A DNA stretch of 64,000 nt from Theocolax elegans (Eukaryota > Arthropoda > Insecta > Hymenoptera > Cerocephalidae), in the NCBI GenBank assembly GCA_026168455.1, contig CM047426.1:36042919-36106918 (forward strand). Direction: 5' to 3'. Positions 1 to 13,380 of the stretch are shown one piece after another; position 1 is the stretch's first letter; every line of letters begins with the position of its first letter. The position numbers and the translations under genes are program-made. The notes under the pieces were generated by a model. The model was not told the origin of the DNA, ran no database searches, and worked only from the letters and a program-made list of their open reading frames with translations.

Positions 1-550
1 TTATTTTTTAATATTACAAAGTACACATTCGCGTGAATAGATTTTAATGGCAAATGTTTCTGGGTATCTTTAAATTTTTACAACACCTTTGCATTGTATT
101 TTATAATTTTGTTGAGGTGCTACTCTACTCTATGTATACAATGGAAGGTCAATTTTTCTGTTCTACCTAGTGGATATATATAAAAATGTAGGAAAATGGT
201 GAATGCGTGATTCTTGAAATTCCAGCAATAATAATTCGAGTCAATGCACCTTTATAAATTCATCGACCGATGTACAATTATAACTCAATAATGTTTTTTC
301 TTATTGAAAATTCGAAATCTTGTTTAAATTTGTTTTTGTTATTGTTGAACGTATTAAAAAGTTTCACGAAAAGGGATGTCGGATTGGCATACAAAAATCC
401 AAAAATTACTGTGCTTCGGAGATATTGACTAATATTCTTTTTGAATACTGTAAAGTTAAACGATGAACATAATAATAAAATACTATAGTGATAACTTAAT
501 AAGAATCAAAGTATATATACCGTTTAATATTTATGAATAATTATTTTTAG
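1..550 (+). other. Intron sequence of LSM11 upstream of the first visible exon
   Basis: AT-rich DNA ending in the acceptor at 550. No coding segment is recognisable. It is taken to be LSM11 intron because the exon at 551 begins inside a codon. Confidence 0.5.
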
Positions 551-3500
551 AACCAATAAGCACAAAAGGCAGCGCAAGACAACAAATATATTCTGGAAAA
601 AATGTTATCACGAAAATGCAAAAATTTTTGGGACCATTGGCTGTGTTGTATCAATACATGGAGAATAGAACTAAAGTTAAGGTAATAAACAAAAATGTTA
701 AAAAATAACCACTTTTATACAACGATAATTGATTTTTTAATCTATTGATTAATTGTGCGATTAACAACTAATCCGCTTTTCATAATTAAATAAACAAATT
801 TTTATTAAATTTGAAATATTACTTTGGTGTATAATTTTCTCCGGTACAAGATATTAGCTTAAAAAAGTGAAAATTGGTTATTTGCTATTGCTATATTGAC
901 AGCCAAGCCTAGCCTTGTTATACGTACAATACATTAAATATTATATATAGCTGTTTAGAGCTAATAGAAAATATAAGAGAATGAAAAAATTGTATATAGT
1001 AACCGAAATAATAACCAATGTTATCCTGTATCCGAAAATGAACGCCAAAAGCCGAAAATCGAATGAAACATAAACCTTCAGGAAAACAAGAGAAATAAAT
1101 GTAGGAATATCGTCATCCTTCTGAAAGTTGTATACTCAACGCGAAATTCGTCGCAGAGCGAGAAGGTGGCAATTTGGGTGACACACTTTCTTTAAGGGGG
1201 TGTAAACGTGTCCTCGGAGTTTCTCCGGTGAGGTCAACGTTCGTATCTATGGATACGCGCAATCGCCCTTAGCCTCGAAAAAAATAAGTTGGAGGGTTGC
1301 GTATACCGGGATTTTCGGCGCGTGTGATAACCGGGTAGTTGTATACGTATATATATATATATATGTAAGAAGGTCACTGGCACCCTCTCGAGAAGTTCAA
1401 CAACCTCTTACGCCACTTTTTCCGAAGCTTTTCAATTAGCCAGCGCGCGCGTCAACTTCGATCCGGTCTTTCTTGTGTCCGAGCCAATTTTTTAAGTCGA
1501 TGCATCGTCCAAGTCTGATATTGGATTACTCGGCAACTTTTCGCCAATCGCGAGAAAGCCATTTTATAAAAGCGAAGAAAATTTCATTTTACATCTGAAG
1601 AAAAGGTCTCTCTCTCCCTCACTCCCTCTCTCTCTCGCTTTTTACACACATACACACGTATATAATTGTGATTTTCATGAAATTTATTAAATGGTTAGCT
1701 ACGTTGAAAAATGATGTACACCAGGGATTCAAACCATACACACTAAAAATGTAAAATAAAATAAAATACTCCGGAATCCTTGGAATTGCTTTTAATATCA
1801 ACAAATTTATTGTTTGTTTTTTTGCGCTTTTCCTTTGTTTAACCAATTTTCTTCTTTTTAGACAGTCGTATCGGCATGTCGTTCGACGTGATTTCTAATG
1901 TAAATTTTTGTCGAAGAATCTCGTCGAGATTACTATAAAATAATTGAACATTTTAAATACAGTATTTATTTAAACATATATATTGCTAAAACAACGAACA
2001 TCACCAATAAAATTTGGTATATGTGAATATATATATATATATATATGGGCTATTTCACGTCAAGTGGTACAATGAAAATTTTAAATCGCTCCAAAATTTG
2101 AAAACATGCTGGAAATATCTTCCAGAAGATAGAAAAAAATTTTTAGGTGTTAAAAATAATTTGCCTAAGAGTTATTCCACCATAAAAAATGGAAATTTTT
2201 CAATTTTTTAGAAAAATTTCTATTTTCAAAGCCATTTATCTCAAAATCTATTGATTTTTTTGAAAAAACAGTAGAAACAACTTTTGTTCAAATAATCTTT
2301 AGAACTTATCTACCTGGATTACAATTCTTAATTTTAAAATCTTGAAGAGATAGGGCACTCAATATAATCATAAACCTCATAAAATCACTAATTTTCATGT
2401 ATTTTAGGGCATAACTTACACCAGCGGTCTTGGCCAATAATCTAACCACCGCCATCCGAAAGCTCTCAAAAAATGTGATCTTTTGAGCGGTATTAGATCA
2501 AAATCGATTGTGGCGTGGTCGCCTTTTTTTGATATTCAATATTTCCAAGTGCCCTATCTCTTCGAGATTTTAAAATTAAGAATTGTAATCCAGGTAGATA
2601 AGTTCTAAAGATTATTTTGAACAAAAGTTGTTTCTACTGTTTTTTCAAAAAAATCAATAGATTTTGAGATAAATGGCTTTAAAAATAGAAATTTTTCTAA
2701 AAAATTGAAAAATTTCCATTTTTTATGGTGGAATAACTCTCAGGCAAATTATTTTTAACACCTAAAAATTTTTTTCTATCTTCTGAAAGATATTTTCAGC
2801 TTGTTTTCAAATTTTGGAGCGATTTAAAATTTTCATCGTACCACTTGACGTGAAATAGCCCATATATATATATATATAGAGAGAGAGAGAGGGACTCAAA
2901 TGAATGTGTTAAATACCAATTATGGAATTAAAATAGTAGTGGGATCCTGCAAACATCTCATTAAATGTATTCAAAGATTTATCATCACGTTTTTACATAT
3001 AAGTTTTCTATACTGTAGTATAAATATGAACCGTTGCTAAGTATTAGGATTATGATTTCGTTGAACGAAAAGATAAACTGTCAAAATTAAAAACTAAGCC
3101 TGAATAATCCGTCTAAAAAATGTAAACTATTAAAAGAAAATAACAAAATTTTTAGCATTGTTATAGTAGTAAAAAATTTTCATCCTTTAGACTAATTTAC
3201 TTCCTGGATCTAACCGCGAAAACGCGAGAGAAACAAGGCCTTGTCCTCACGGCCGCGATTTTAACGCGGCGATAAATCGCGCGCTTAGAATAAACAAACC
3301 TATAAACTTTACAAAAGTGCCTCGAAGGACACTTAGGATACCGAAAACCAATATCCAAATGAATATTACGTTACAGGACGAAAAAAGGTCTCTAAAATAA
3401 TAGGTTGAAAACGAGAAAAAGAAAAAGAAAAAATCTTAAACGAATTCTGCTTCGAATTCGTCTAGTTGCATATACGCAAGGCGAGGCATTGACGGGGGCC

Positions 3501-5299
3501 TTGCCTTGGAGTTCTCGCGCGCGCACTTCCGCGTGCGTTATCTCGTAATAACGACTATTCTCTTATTCTCGGGCGCGCGCGCGCGCTCGATAAAACAAGC
3601 TGGACGATCTGCGCAGTCGACGACCTTGCCGCGGATCTGCAATTTATTGTCGCCGGACTGATGTAACTCGTCGCTCGATAAGGTTCTCTCGATGTGCAGC
3701 CTTTATTTTCGACAAATTCGTGTTTGCTTCCATTATATAAACACCTATGTGTCCTTTATTCGATTTTTTGTACGCAGGTTTACACGAGGAGTGCAGCCGG
3801 AGTGAGAGGACACATTGAAGCATACATTGCTGCTTTCGACCGACATTGGAATCTTGCGCTCGAAGATTGCATCGAACTTTGGAGTAGGAAGACCAAGAGG
3901 AAAGCTCCTGCTTTAGGTAATTATCAGATTTCGCTTATAACTTATTGTCTTTTCGACGATATCAAGAAAGAAAATTATGTAAAATTATTATGTCAACATT
4001 CCGCTTCTTTATTGACTCTAGTAAAAACCAATTGAAATGCAGGTATATTATCTAATGATTATCCCATGAGAATCCTTCAACGCAAAAGGTGTTTCCGCGT
4101 ATATAGTTTTATTAAATCTATCGTTTAGCAACTTTAACTTATTTACTTTTAACATATCAAAAAGTAAATAAATCAATACCAAAGGTTAGTGGTTGCGCAT
4201 CATTGATTCATTAATTTTGAATAATGTCCTCTCGTCGGTGCACCGTCATTTCTGTGACGTCAAACATTCTACGCCTCGACCCTGGTAACTAATAGGTTCG
4301 TGGTTCTTCGTGGAAAAAATTCGAACGCCATAACCTTGTACTAGGACAGCCATGGTCACATAAAGTTACAACCGTTAGTTTTTATCGTATTTTTTAAAAA
4401 TCGTTTTAACGGATACAATAGGATTGTGACTTTAATTTTAAAATTCAAAGTTAATCTGCGTGACCTATTCTATTCTCAAACATTTTCGTACGTTTTCAAT
4501 TATGTTGTAATATATTAGGATTTTAAAAGTAGTGTCTCTATTAATTTGAATAATCAAATACAACTAAATACAAAAATAATAAAAAATTAATACATGATGT
4601 AGCATCTTGTTCAACTTCATAGTCGAATGAAAATTGTATTTTAAAATAAGATAAACATAGCCTTCCTTCGGTACTAATTAACATCACGACATTCACATAG
4701 AATTACAAATTTGCCGAGATATGAAAAATACACACACACACATATATATAATAAACGAATTAAATAAAAGTAATATTCGAGTCAGTCGAATCACAAAAAA
4801 TTAGAAAATCAATGAATGATATCATCAGTGACTTTGGCATTCTTCGTGGATGAAAAACCCTTTTTCAATCTAAAATGAAAGGAAAAAAAACACGTATAAT
4901 ACGCGGAAGAAGTGAAAAGAGAAAATCTTCGGAGCTTCGGATGCATCATATATAATAATAAACCGTTATCCGAATCGTCTGACCATGAAGCGACTCGAAC
5001 TCCTTGACGAAAATTTGCGTCTGATAAATCCATATAGATGAAAAATCCAATCACCGGACCTTGGCTTGTATATTACGCTCCATTTGAAAACGATGCCGTG
5101 GTGTACATTTCGTGCGTTTTTTTACTTTGTCACTGCGCTTGCTCCCATTAAAAACCGCGGGCGATAAGCCGATTGTCGTTGGGAAAAAAAATTATACCGA
5201 GAACAAAGTATCGCACGTGTACCTCATTGTAATGGGCGCAATAAAAGCTGATTTTTTTGCTTCCTGCCCCCCTACGAATTTATTATCGAGGTTTTTTGA

Positions 5300-5332
<33 letters not shown>

Positions 5333-8300
5333 CGGTTGAAACTTAAATCGTACGCAAATGTTCAAGGTGATGCGTTATTTAGATTTTTTTTAATCGAGAA
5401 GGAATATTACTTTAAAGTAGATTTTTATAACAGTAAATAAGTTGGTCGTGTAGTACATATGTTCGGTTAATAAAAAAAGTTTACTCGACGAGTATGTATG
5501 TTATCTTTCGATAATGCAAGTTTTCATGCGCTTGTAAATTGGTATCTATCATTATATGTATTTAATCATTTTTTTTATTTCAAGATAAATAATATGTATT
5601 AACCTGGTGTGGCATAATATACATAGCTTTGATTGAGCTCAAATCAATCGATTTGGACAAATAATTTCTTCAAAGTTCAATTATTAGACTACACGTGATT
5701 ATATATCAATAAGTAAAAAGCACGATTAAATATTTTATTTTTAAATAACCTTTTAATAATTTAATATCCGCACTTTTTACATTAAAAAATTATGAAATGT
5801 TGTAATGAATTTATTGCATTCGTCGAAGGTTAGAACCAAATTTTAATTAATTGAATATATGTTTATAACTAAGTTTATTACTTAAACACAATATGCTGAT
5901 TTTTGATACATGTGATAAGTATTGTAAAAACTAAATCTTATTAAACTTTTATATTACAAAGCACCAATAGTCTGTGTTATGTAAGTTTACAATAAGTCAA
6001 CACAAAGAACTAAATAGATCAGTCGATTCCAATATACATTTTGTGATGAACATCGAGTATACTTTAAATGAAACAAAATTAATAAAAAAAATACATTATT
6101 ATTTCAATTAAAATATTTCAAAAGCAAATTGTATTTTATAAATCTACAAAAACACGATGACATACATTCGAGTATAAATTTTGATGAAAATGTCTATACA
6201 GTTAATCGTTATTAAAACGTTTAATAAAAAATTAATTCACGTGTTAGTTAGAATCAATTTCCATTATCTATATAAATAGGTGGAGTAAACGTTTGTCATA
6301 TGATGAAAGAAGTTGTGTTGGGAAGAGTCAAAACAAATCTGTAATGCCACGTTGACTGTAAGTAGTTTTTAAAATAAAAACGAGATAAGTTGAACGACGA
6401 ATATGAAGACGAAGACGACAAAAGGGAATAAGAAGAAAAAGAAGATGATGGTGAATAAGAAGAATCAAAAAGAAGAAAAGGAGATGTTTACGTAAGAGCA
6501 GGGCCTGTTACTTAGGCAAAAGAGGAATAATAAGAGGAAGAGGAAGAGGAAGAGGAAGAAAAAGTATAAGACGAGCGAGCTAGAAAGAGACGGAGGGTGA
6601 GGGAGGGTGGGAGGAAGAAAAAATAGAAAGATTCATTGAGAGGTTCGAAGCGAGCGAGCGAGCGAGCGTACGAGGGGTCGAAACCGAAAGCATGGCGGTA
6701 GGTGTTTGGAGGCTCTTTCCCCCGACCCTCGGGGGAGGGCAAAGACCGACCTTGACTACCTAGTGGCGCTGCGTTCGATATCAGGTCCACGTGTCTTCTT
6801 TCGCGCGCCCGTCTTTCCTTCCTTCCCATTTCTCTTATTACATTCGTCGCGAAGCTATCCCAACCCTTTTGTCTAATTACCTATTTATCGACCACTTCTT
6901 CCCACCAATCTATATATCCTTTAATACTGGAAATGTAAAACAACTGTTAAAACATTTTTTATTGACTTTTCGTCTTTAATTCAATTTTTATTTATAAATT
7001 TTATTAATCTCATTTATTTATTTTTAATGATTGTAATGGTAAACTATATACAAAATTTTGCTTTGACAAGTAACTTTGATACACTATTAACAGAAACAAC
7101 CGAGATAAATTTTTGAAGAGGTTAAAAATAACGAATGAGTCAACATTACATAGTGGATATATCATTAGAATATTATAAGCAAATAACGTCGAAACGTGTA
7201 GATCTAATATATTTTACTATTGTAATCTTGCCACTTTTTTCGCTTGATTATATTTTTGGTTAAAATTTTGGATAATAATTAAGTTAAAAAAATTAAACAA
7301 TTGAATTTCTTAAAAACCACTGACTATCTATGTTGAAAATTTAAGAAAAATCCTTAAGAGTTTCGGGTAAATAAAGCTTCCTAATTTTACGCCCTCATTC
7401 TCTAGCTAAGTCATTTGACGTAATAGATCCAGGGGACGATGAAGAAAAGGTCGTTGATACTGGGTAGAAGAGGAGAAAGAAAGAGAGAGAGCTTAATGTA
7501 ACTGTGGTTCAATGTGATGCCAACCACCGACCTTGAGAAGTAGCGCGTCTATCGATTGCCAAGCACGCACGTGTAACTTTTCCCTTCTGCTTCTTTTTTC
7601 CCCTCCGCGAGCTTTTTCGGCAAGGCCCCCCTCGAGCTTTTCTGGTTTTTTCTCCCCTTCCTATATAAATTAGCTGAGATTTCGCAACCGGCCGTTGACC
7701 TTTCCGTTTTCCTCGCCTATATCTATTTATGTGTGGCTCCAATTTTCCGAGCACACGCACATGTAAACCAGTATATGTGTATAGCCATTTTCTTCATGCG
7801 TATACATGTATATATAAGATTTTCGGTATATATACACCGGAGGTCAACGTTCCCGTTTCTCGCTTATATTTCAAAAAATTTTGTATTCGCGCGTCTTTAG
7901 ATGTACGAATCAAACCGGTTTCTTGCACTGATTCATGGGTGGACGAGGTTACACGATTTAAGTTTATTGAAAAATATTGCAACTTTGGTAAATTCTGTCG
8001 ATGTTGATACTGTTAGAACTATATGTCACTATCTTAGTTGAGGCAGTTGTTTATCATTTTCATTGATCAATTCTGTGAAGCAATACTAATTTTCGCATGC
8101 ATTTTTATAATTCACCAATATTATATTAAAACTATACATTATTAGATCGATTTTTAGACAACAATATATTAAAATATAAAGATACGAACAATTTTTTTTA
8201 TAGGTGAAGCGACAAATACGAAATGCCGAGACAACGGTCCAAAGGTGATAGTAAAGAACCGAACGAAAACAATGGAAACACTTGAAAGGCACGTTCCTCA

Positions 8301-8355
8301 GTTACTTGTAAGAGGCGAACAAGTCGCTCTAATTGTTAAATTAGACATTGATTAA
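551..8355 (+). CDS. LSM11: U7 snRNA-associated Sm-like protein LSm11 (3' part, partial at left edge)
   Basis: Three exons are visible: 551-681, 3778-3916 and 8204-8355. They join in phase (0, then 1) and encode the last 139 residues to a TAA stop; earlier exons lie left of the window. LSm11 replaces SmD2 in the U7 snRNP ring, which processes replication-dependent histone pre-mRNA 3' ends in the nucleus. The match to the family is the segment MQKFLGPLAVLYQYMENR, then an Sm1-like motif (VRGHIEAYIAAFDRHWNLAL, cf. the family pattern G.(L/V)RG...AFDK.WNMAL), and a C-terminal Sm2-like strand, LLVRGEQVALIVKLD, ending the protein. The linker between Sm1 and Sm2 is roughly 50 residues, much shorter than the long insert of the vertebrate protein, as is usual for insects. 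The introns are large (3.1 and 4.3 kb). Exon 1 starts after an acceptor TTTTTAG and brings two bases of a split codon. Identification is by motif recall, without an alignment. Confidence 0.85.
2047..2359 (+). repeat. Left arm of the MITE inverted repeat
   Basis: Begins GGGCTATTTCACG and ends in GGGCACT. It pairs base for base, with few mismatches and single-base indels, with 2548-2861. Confidence 0.85.
2548..2861 (-). repeat. Right arm of the MITE inverted repeat
   Basis: Begins AGTGCCC and ends CGTGAAATAGCCC, the reverse complement of the left arm. Followed by (AT)n, then (GA)n. Confidence 0.85.
3917..8203 (+). other. LSM11 last intron (4.3 kb)
   Basis: Runs from donor GTAATT after 3916 to an acceptor preceded by a long T run at 8203. 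Contents are AT-rich DNA, a TG/AT microsatellite at about 5297-5331, a polypurine stretch at about 6395-6600 and a GC-richer block at about 6640-6830. I see no exon in it. Confidence 0.6.
6395..6600 (+). repeat. Polypurine tract with (GGAAGA)n core
   Basis: About 200 bp almost entirely A/G on the plus strand, with AAG/GAA triplets and a hexameric GGAAGA run at about 6531-6560. It lies in the last LSM11 intron. Long homopurine runs can form triplex DNA; no function is claimed. Confidence 0.6.
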
Positions 8356-9400
8356 TGTCTACGAATACATTTAATCAATAATGTCAATATGAATAATTAA
8401 TAAATATATTATTTTTTGCAACTAAACCCTAAATAATGTATTATTATTTCATATTTATTTTTGGAAGCTTTATGATTATCTTTGAATTTATAACTCATTA
8501 TTCAAATATTGGATTTTCAATATAATAAATAACGTACGCGTACGTGTGTGCGCGCGCGCGTGTGTACGTGTACGTGTAAAACATAAATCAATTTAGACAA
8601 TACATACAATTTTTGCACCGAGGAAAGAAACGAACCGAATCCTCGATATATTATTTATCAACATAAATCGAACTGAGAATTTTTTTTAAGATAATAATAA
8701 TGTAGAAAAGTAGAAAAATATATAGAGGTAAATACAGGGTGATCGAATTTTTTCTTTGGTAACGAAATTACAATACTTGTATATCAAATCAGTGGCGTTG
8801 TAAGAAAAATTACTTCCTTGTAAATTTTTAAAAAATTAATGCACACAAATTAATATTAATGGTAAAAACATATAAGAAATTGGTAGTTGGCGATCAATTT
8901 CCTGCATTTGAAATCTCTGTATCTCGACGTGCATATTGCGTGTGTGGTTATATGCGCGCGCGCGCGTGTGTGTGTATGTATATATATATATATATGTATG
9001 TATGTAGATACTAAGAGCTGATTTGAAAAGTAAGAACCTATAATGCAGTTTAATACGCTATAAAGTTTTAATAGCATCTTAAGTTAGGAAAGTAATAAGT
9101 TTTAATGAATTACGCGCATTAGATATTTATCAAATATTTAATTTGATGATGATTTTCTTTAAAATAAAATCATTCGAATAATCGATACTCGAGGGGGCGC
9201 TTAGCAATGTCCAATATTAGAAAGAGATCCAGCAGGTTGTATAGAGCATTTAGTGCAAAAAGTATCGAGTGATTATAGGACCCGATGTGAAGATGATGAC
9301 CACAGGTTTAATAAACGCATAATAATTGAATGGGAAACGAATATGTTGAACAAATGGTAAAAGTTATTACTCGAGACGTCCTTAAAACTGATTGGCCGTC
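8356..9400. other. AT-rich intergenic DNA after LSM11
   Basis: Contains the LSM11 3' end and GT/CG/TA microsatellites at about 8540-8578 and 8950-9003. No gene was seen. Confidence 0.5.
8399..8404 (+). terminator. Candidate poly(A) signal of LSM11
   Basis: AATAAA 44 bases past the stop codon. In such AT-rich DNA this hexamer is common, so position is the only support. Confidence 0.45.
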
Positions 9401-9853
9401 AAGAAACGGATTTAAAATAGGCGAAATCGGAAAAACTAAGTCTATCGCGAGCAGGAGTCATTGGACCTTTTGGCTAACTCGTTTTTTATCCCCTCCCAGC
9501 CCGATGGGAGCATGCTGGTTAAGTCTAGGCGCGCAAAAGTGCATCGGATCGGTGAAAGCAGCCCAGGGAAGTAAGGGAACGGTTGCGCGGCTGCTCGCGG
9601 CTCTCCTCTCACTTTCGCCCGAGCCCCGGAGAAAGTTCGTTTGCTCGTGCGCCTCTATACTTAGTATGCCGCAAGGGTTAATGCACCCGTGCAAACATAA
9701 CCTAACTTCTTGCTCGAGCACTTTCGACGAATCGCCGACGGATAATTCCTGCATCTAAGCCGCCGGAGCGTTGCGTAACCAATCCCCACCTCCTCCTCCT
9801 CCTCCTCCTCTTCCTTCTCTCTCACCATTCTTCTTTTTCTCTTCGCAAACATT

Positions 9854-9923
<70 letters not shown>
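9400..9923. other. CpG-rich island with 67-bp CT tract
   Basis: GC- and CpG-rich DNA ending in a (CTC)n run near 9788 and a pure (CT)n tract at 9856-9922. It carries a 142-codon ORF on the plus strand (9330-9758), overlapped by a 98-codon ORF on the other strand. Neither resembles a protein I know. This could be a promoter, enhancer or GAGA-factor binding region, but nothing here proves that. Confidence 0.4.
9856..9922 (+). repeat. (CT)n microsatellite
   Basis: Uninterrupted CT dinucleotides over about 67 bases. Confidence 0.95.
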
Positions 9924-9926
<3 letters not shown>

Positions 9927-12294
9927 CTCTACCTCGCGTACATTTCGACTCATTTACTATCGATGAGCCGCATCTTTCTAAACAAGCAGAGATGTGATCT
10001 TGAACTCTACCTAACCTTTATTATTTCCCTCTTACGTAAAATTCATCCGAAGAGCATGACAATTTATGTATTGTACATGTACGGGTGTATGTATATGTGC
10101 ATATGACTGCATACGTACGTGTGTATGTGTGTATCTTTATTGATACAATAATGGAGACACCTTTTTTTCGGAATTCACATTTGTTATGCTCTAAATAATC
10201 AGTTGTGTTGAGAACCACATATGTTTTGTTTTTCAAGTCAAGTACGAGACCGCGAGTTTTTATCGAGCGATGTTACGAGATTTTCACGATATACCTTGTC
10301 CAGTTTTTTGAGAGCTTTACAAGTTTTAATCTTAATTTCTATCACTTTTTATTTCAAAAATGCATCATAGATACTAAATATTATCTTAAAGCAATTATTA
10401 ATTATTTTAAGCTAATACGTACGTACCCAGTTTTGGCTCCCGAACGACTATTTTACTCGTGGACAGAATATACTGAAGCTAACATAATTTATGACATTGA
10501 AATAGTGATTTTTTAAATTGTTTGATTCTAACGAAGTGAGCAAATAATACTACTACTGCAAGGACAGCAGAATTTATTATTTAAAAAATTCTAAATATTG
10601 TTGACAAAAGTATTTAATATTAACAATTGTTATAAACTTATCTAAAACTTTTGTAGCATTGAAACAATGCAAACTTTACTTGCATGATTTCTCTGACTGT
10701 AATTATTTTATGCACTGTCAGTAGTATTTTCTCTACATAGATACTAAACTTGCCTATATAAATCATTTTATTTATACAACCCAATTACTATCAAGATTTG
10801 AGCTTTTTGATTAAATATTTTAATTAAAGCTTATACTATACACATTTATTCTTGGCAATAAGACATTAATAATTTCTTCCTTACAATCTTGTTTACACGA
10901 TTATTTTCGTTTTATTCGATAAAATTAATCATATTAATCGAAATTCTCAGAATTTCCGTATAATAAAGCCGATAGAAAAATCTTCGGTGCAATGCGACAC
11001 TGCTTACGATTCATAATTTAATTTCCTTTCCACAAGAAGGTTTAACAGTTTAAAATCGATAAATATCTACTTTTAGTTAAAATCTACATTAAAATATAAA
11101 ACGAAAAAAATGTGCACCAAAAGATTTTTCGCAGAAACTAAAAAAAAAAGGAAATAACTAGACAAGCATATCTTTCGATAAAGTCATTGAAAAGTACGAA
11201 CTCACCTCGAGCAATGGTTTAAATTACCTAGAAAATATCGAATGGAACGAAAAAATAATTTTTAACTCGAGAGAAACTAATTTTGTATCAAATGACTAAG
11301 CAACGATTCGTCAATTTTCAACCCAACATTTCATGAAAATAAAATGAAAAACAATAAATGCGTTTAACAAAGAAAAAGGATATTTCTCCATAAAAATCGG
11401 TCGGTAAAAATCGGATAGGGAAACGTTCCTGTAGTTCTGTAACGAAAATGTGCGAGCACGCGAACAAGGTCGAAACTAGAAAATCGATCTAAAAATAATG
11501 CTCCGAGTAATTTTCTATTAGCAGAGCGTCGATCTCTCGAAAGCACGCGAGAAAATGAACGTATAACCGATCGCGCGCGAGCGCGAGTGCTTGTACGCCC
11601 GAGCGCGCGCGTGTTTGTGTGTGTGTTTGTGTGTTGTGTGCGTGTGTTTATACGTATATATAGATTGTCGTCGGATGCGAAACCGTCAGCAGATATACAA
11701 AACGTATAGAGTGAGTGAGATACGATGCGTGTGTTGAAAATACGACGTCGTCCCTGACAAGCGACTCCGCGAGAATAGTATTTTAGCTCGTGATTTGCAC
11801 TTCCTAGTCGATGCTCGCGCGTGACGCGCCACACCGCTTTACCGATCGCGTTAGTGAGGGTCCACGGATCTAACATTTTTGTATACATCCGTCGATTTTC
11901 ATTGGTTCGATCGACCCTTTTTATAATGTCTGAAAATATGATAAACAAGGCAATTGTAACTAAACGATAGAATTCCTTTAAAAATAAAAAAAACTTGATT
12001 ATCGATCGAGGTAACCCTTCGAGTTGTACATGTTATCGAAAATCTTATTTAAAAGATTAATATTGTAATAGCAAAACAGAATATTATTTTTTGACGTAAT
12101 ATGAACTACTACATTTGAGCATTGTAGATATGAATATTTCGCGTCCTTCGATAACAATCCAACAATGTTTAAAAGTATAAGTTCTTCTAGATGTATAATA
12201 CGTTACGTACAATATACTTCATGAACTAACATGTAGATAAACATGTTATATAACGTATATGAAAAATACTAATGTTATTATTGTTACATTCGTC

Positions 12295-12333
<39 letters not shown>

Positions 12334-13380
12334 AATTATTATTATAATAATTATTATTACTATTATTATTAGCTTGATTTGAGATGAATTTGGAGCGGCA
12401 CATACATATAAAACAAACGATTATTTTTTCTTCTTCTTTTTTCACTTGTAAATTAATGTAATTAAAAAAGTATCTGTCCAAAGTTAAGAAAAATTAAGTT
12501 CATTTTTATACCTCTAAATACACAAGATTATCGTGATACTATTTTGATTATACGTTAAGTTGAAATTATAAAATTGATGCGTAAAGGATATGTTTACTAA
12601 AATAAAAAATGTTTATTTAATTCATTTACCAAATAATTATATTACTTTTAGCTTTTTTGTCGAATGAGCGAATAAAACTTTTGGTTTTAGTTATTGCAAT
12701 TAAAAGAGAGCATTTAATCATAGCTTAAGTTTGTAATAATGTTAATCATAACTAAACGGTTGATAAAAATGTTGATGAAAATAGTTATTTTTGTTTATTT
12801 AAACACATCAGGTTAAAAAAAAGTTCTCAAAATAAATTTTATTCTGTTTTTGTTTACCTTCGAATTTAGTTTTTAATTGTAAATGGTTCATTAATAAATT
12901 TATCTTCTTACTTAAACCTTGACCAACCGTTGAATAAAACTCGTGTACGTTACAATAACGTAGCTTACGTAACTCAACCAAAATTAAATATCAATTAGCT
13001 ATTACATAGAAAATACTGCACCTACTAAATTGTTAAAAAATCAATACGTATTTATACGTATCAGTTAATAAAGTCTAAACAGCCACCTGTTTATTTTATC
13101 CAAATATGTGCAAAAAGAGTTATATTGATTTTCTTATGTACAAATCTAGTAATTTAGCTAATAGTTAATTGATGTTTATTATATTGATTCGAATGTTAAA
13201 AAACCGCAGAGACATTAATATAATAAAGTAACCTTAATCAAATGTATGCATTAATAAAACTAAATAGATATAATGAACGATGAAGAAACTATAGCAATAA
13301 CTGCATCGTAAGAGAAGAACGATCAGTCTCTAGTATAATCAGCTAAAATTAAATTTGCAAGAAAATAAGGAATGAAATCG
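9924..13380. other. AT-rich intergenic DNA
   Basis: No gene recognised. A 194-codon minus-strand ORF at 11364-11948 looks like chance in a CpG/GT-rich patch. An ATT trinucleotide repeat occupies 12285-12370. Confidence 0.45.
12285..12370. repeat. (ATT)n trinucleotide repeat
   Basis: Imperfect TAT/ATT triplets for about 86 bases, with a few substitutions. Confidence 0.9.

Larger units (their letters stand above)
2047..2861. mobile_element. Long-inverted-repeat MITE / foldback element in LSM11 intron
   Basis: An 815-bp element whose ends, starting GGGCTATTTCACGTCAAGTG, are nearly perfect reverse complements over about 313 bp (left arm 2047-2359, right arm 2548-2861), with a 188-bp unique centre. 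It sits inside an (AT)n microsatellite: AT repeats abut both outer ends, so the target-site duplication cannot be resolved but is consistent with TA/AT. It has no transposase ORF; the one 65-codon ORF across the left arm is incidental. The structure fits a non-autonomous DNA transposon mobilised in trans. The superfamily is not assignable from what I can see. The arms differ at only scattered positions, suggesting a fairly recent insertion or arm homogenisation. Confidence 0.85.
682..3777 (+). other. LSM11 intron containing the MITE and a CpG-rich 3' part
   Basis: Donor GGTAATAA after 681, acceptor GCAG before 3778. Contents: AT-rich DNA, a moderately GC-rich block at about 1130-1530, the MITE at 2047-2861, and a CpG-rich block at about 3470-3690 with alternating CG runs. 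No coding sequence was seen. Confidence 0.6.

Noticed and set aside
2014..2211. 65-codon plus-strand ORF
   Set aside because: Runs from an AT microsatellite into the left arm of the MITE; no protein-like features.
9771..10106. 111-codon ORF with poly-Pro and Ser-Leu repeats
   Set aside because: Produced by (CTC)n and (CT)n microsatellites.
11364..11948. 194-codon minus-strand ORF
   Set aside because: Composition follows CpG and GT-repeat DNA (Arg/Thr/Ser-rich), no recognised domain, no supporting splice partners.
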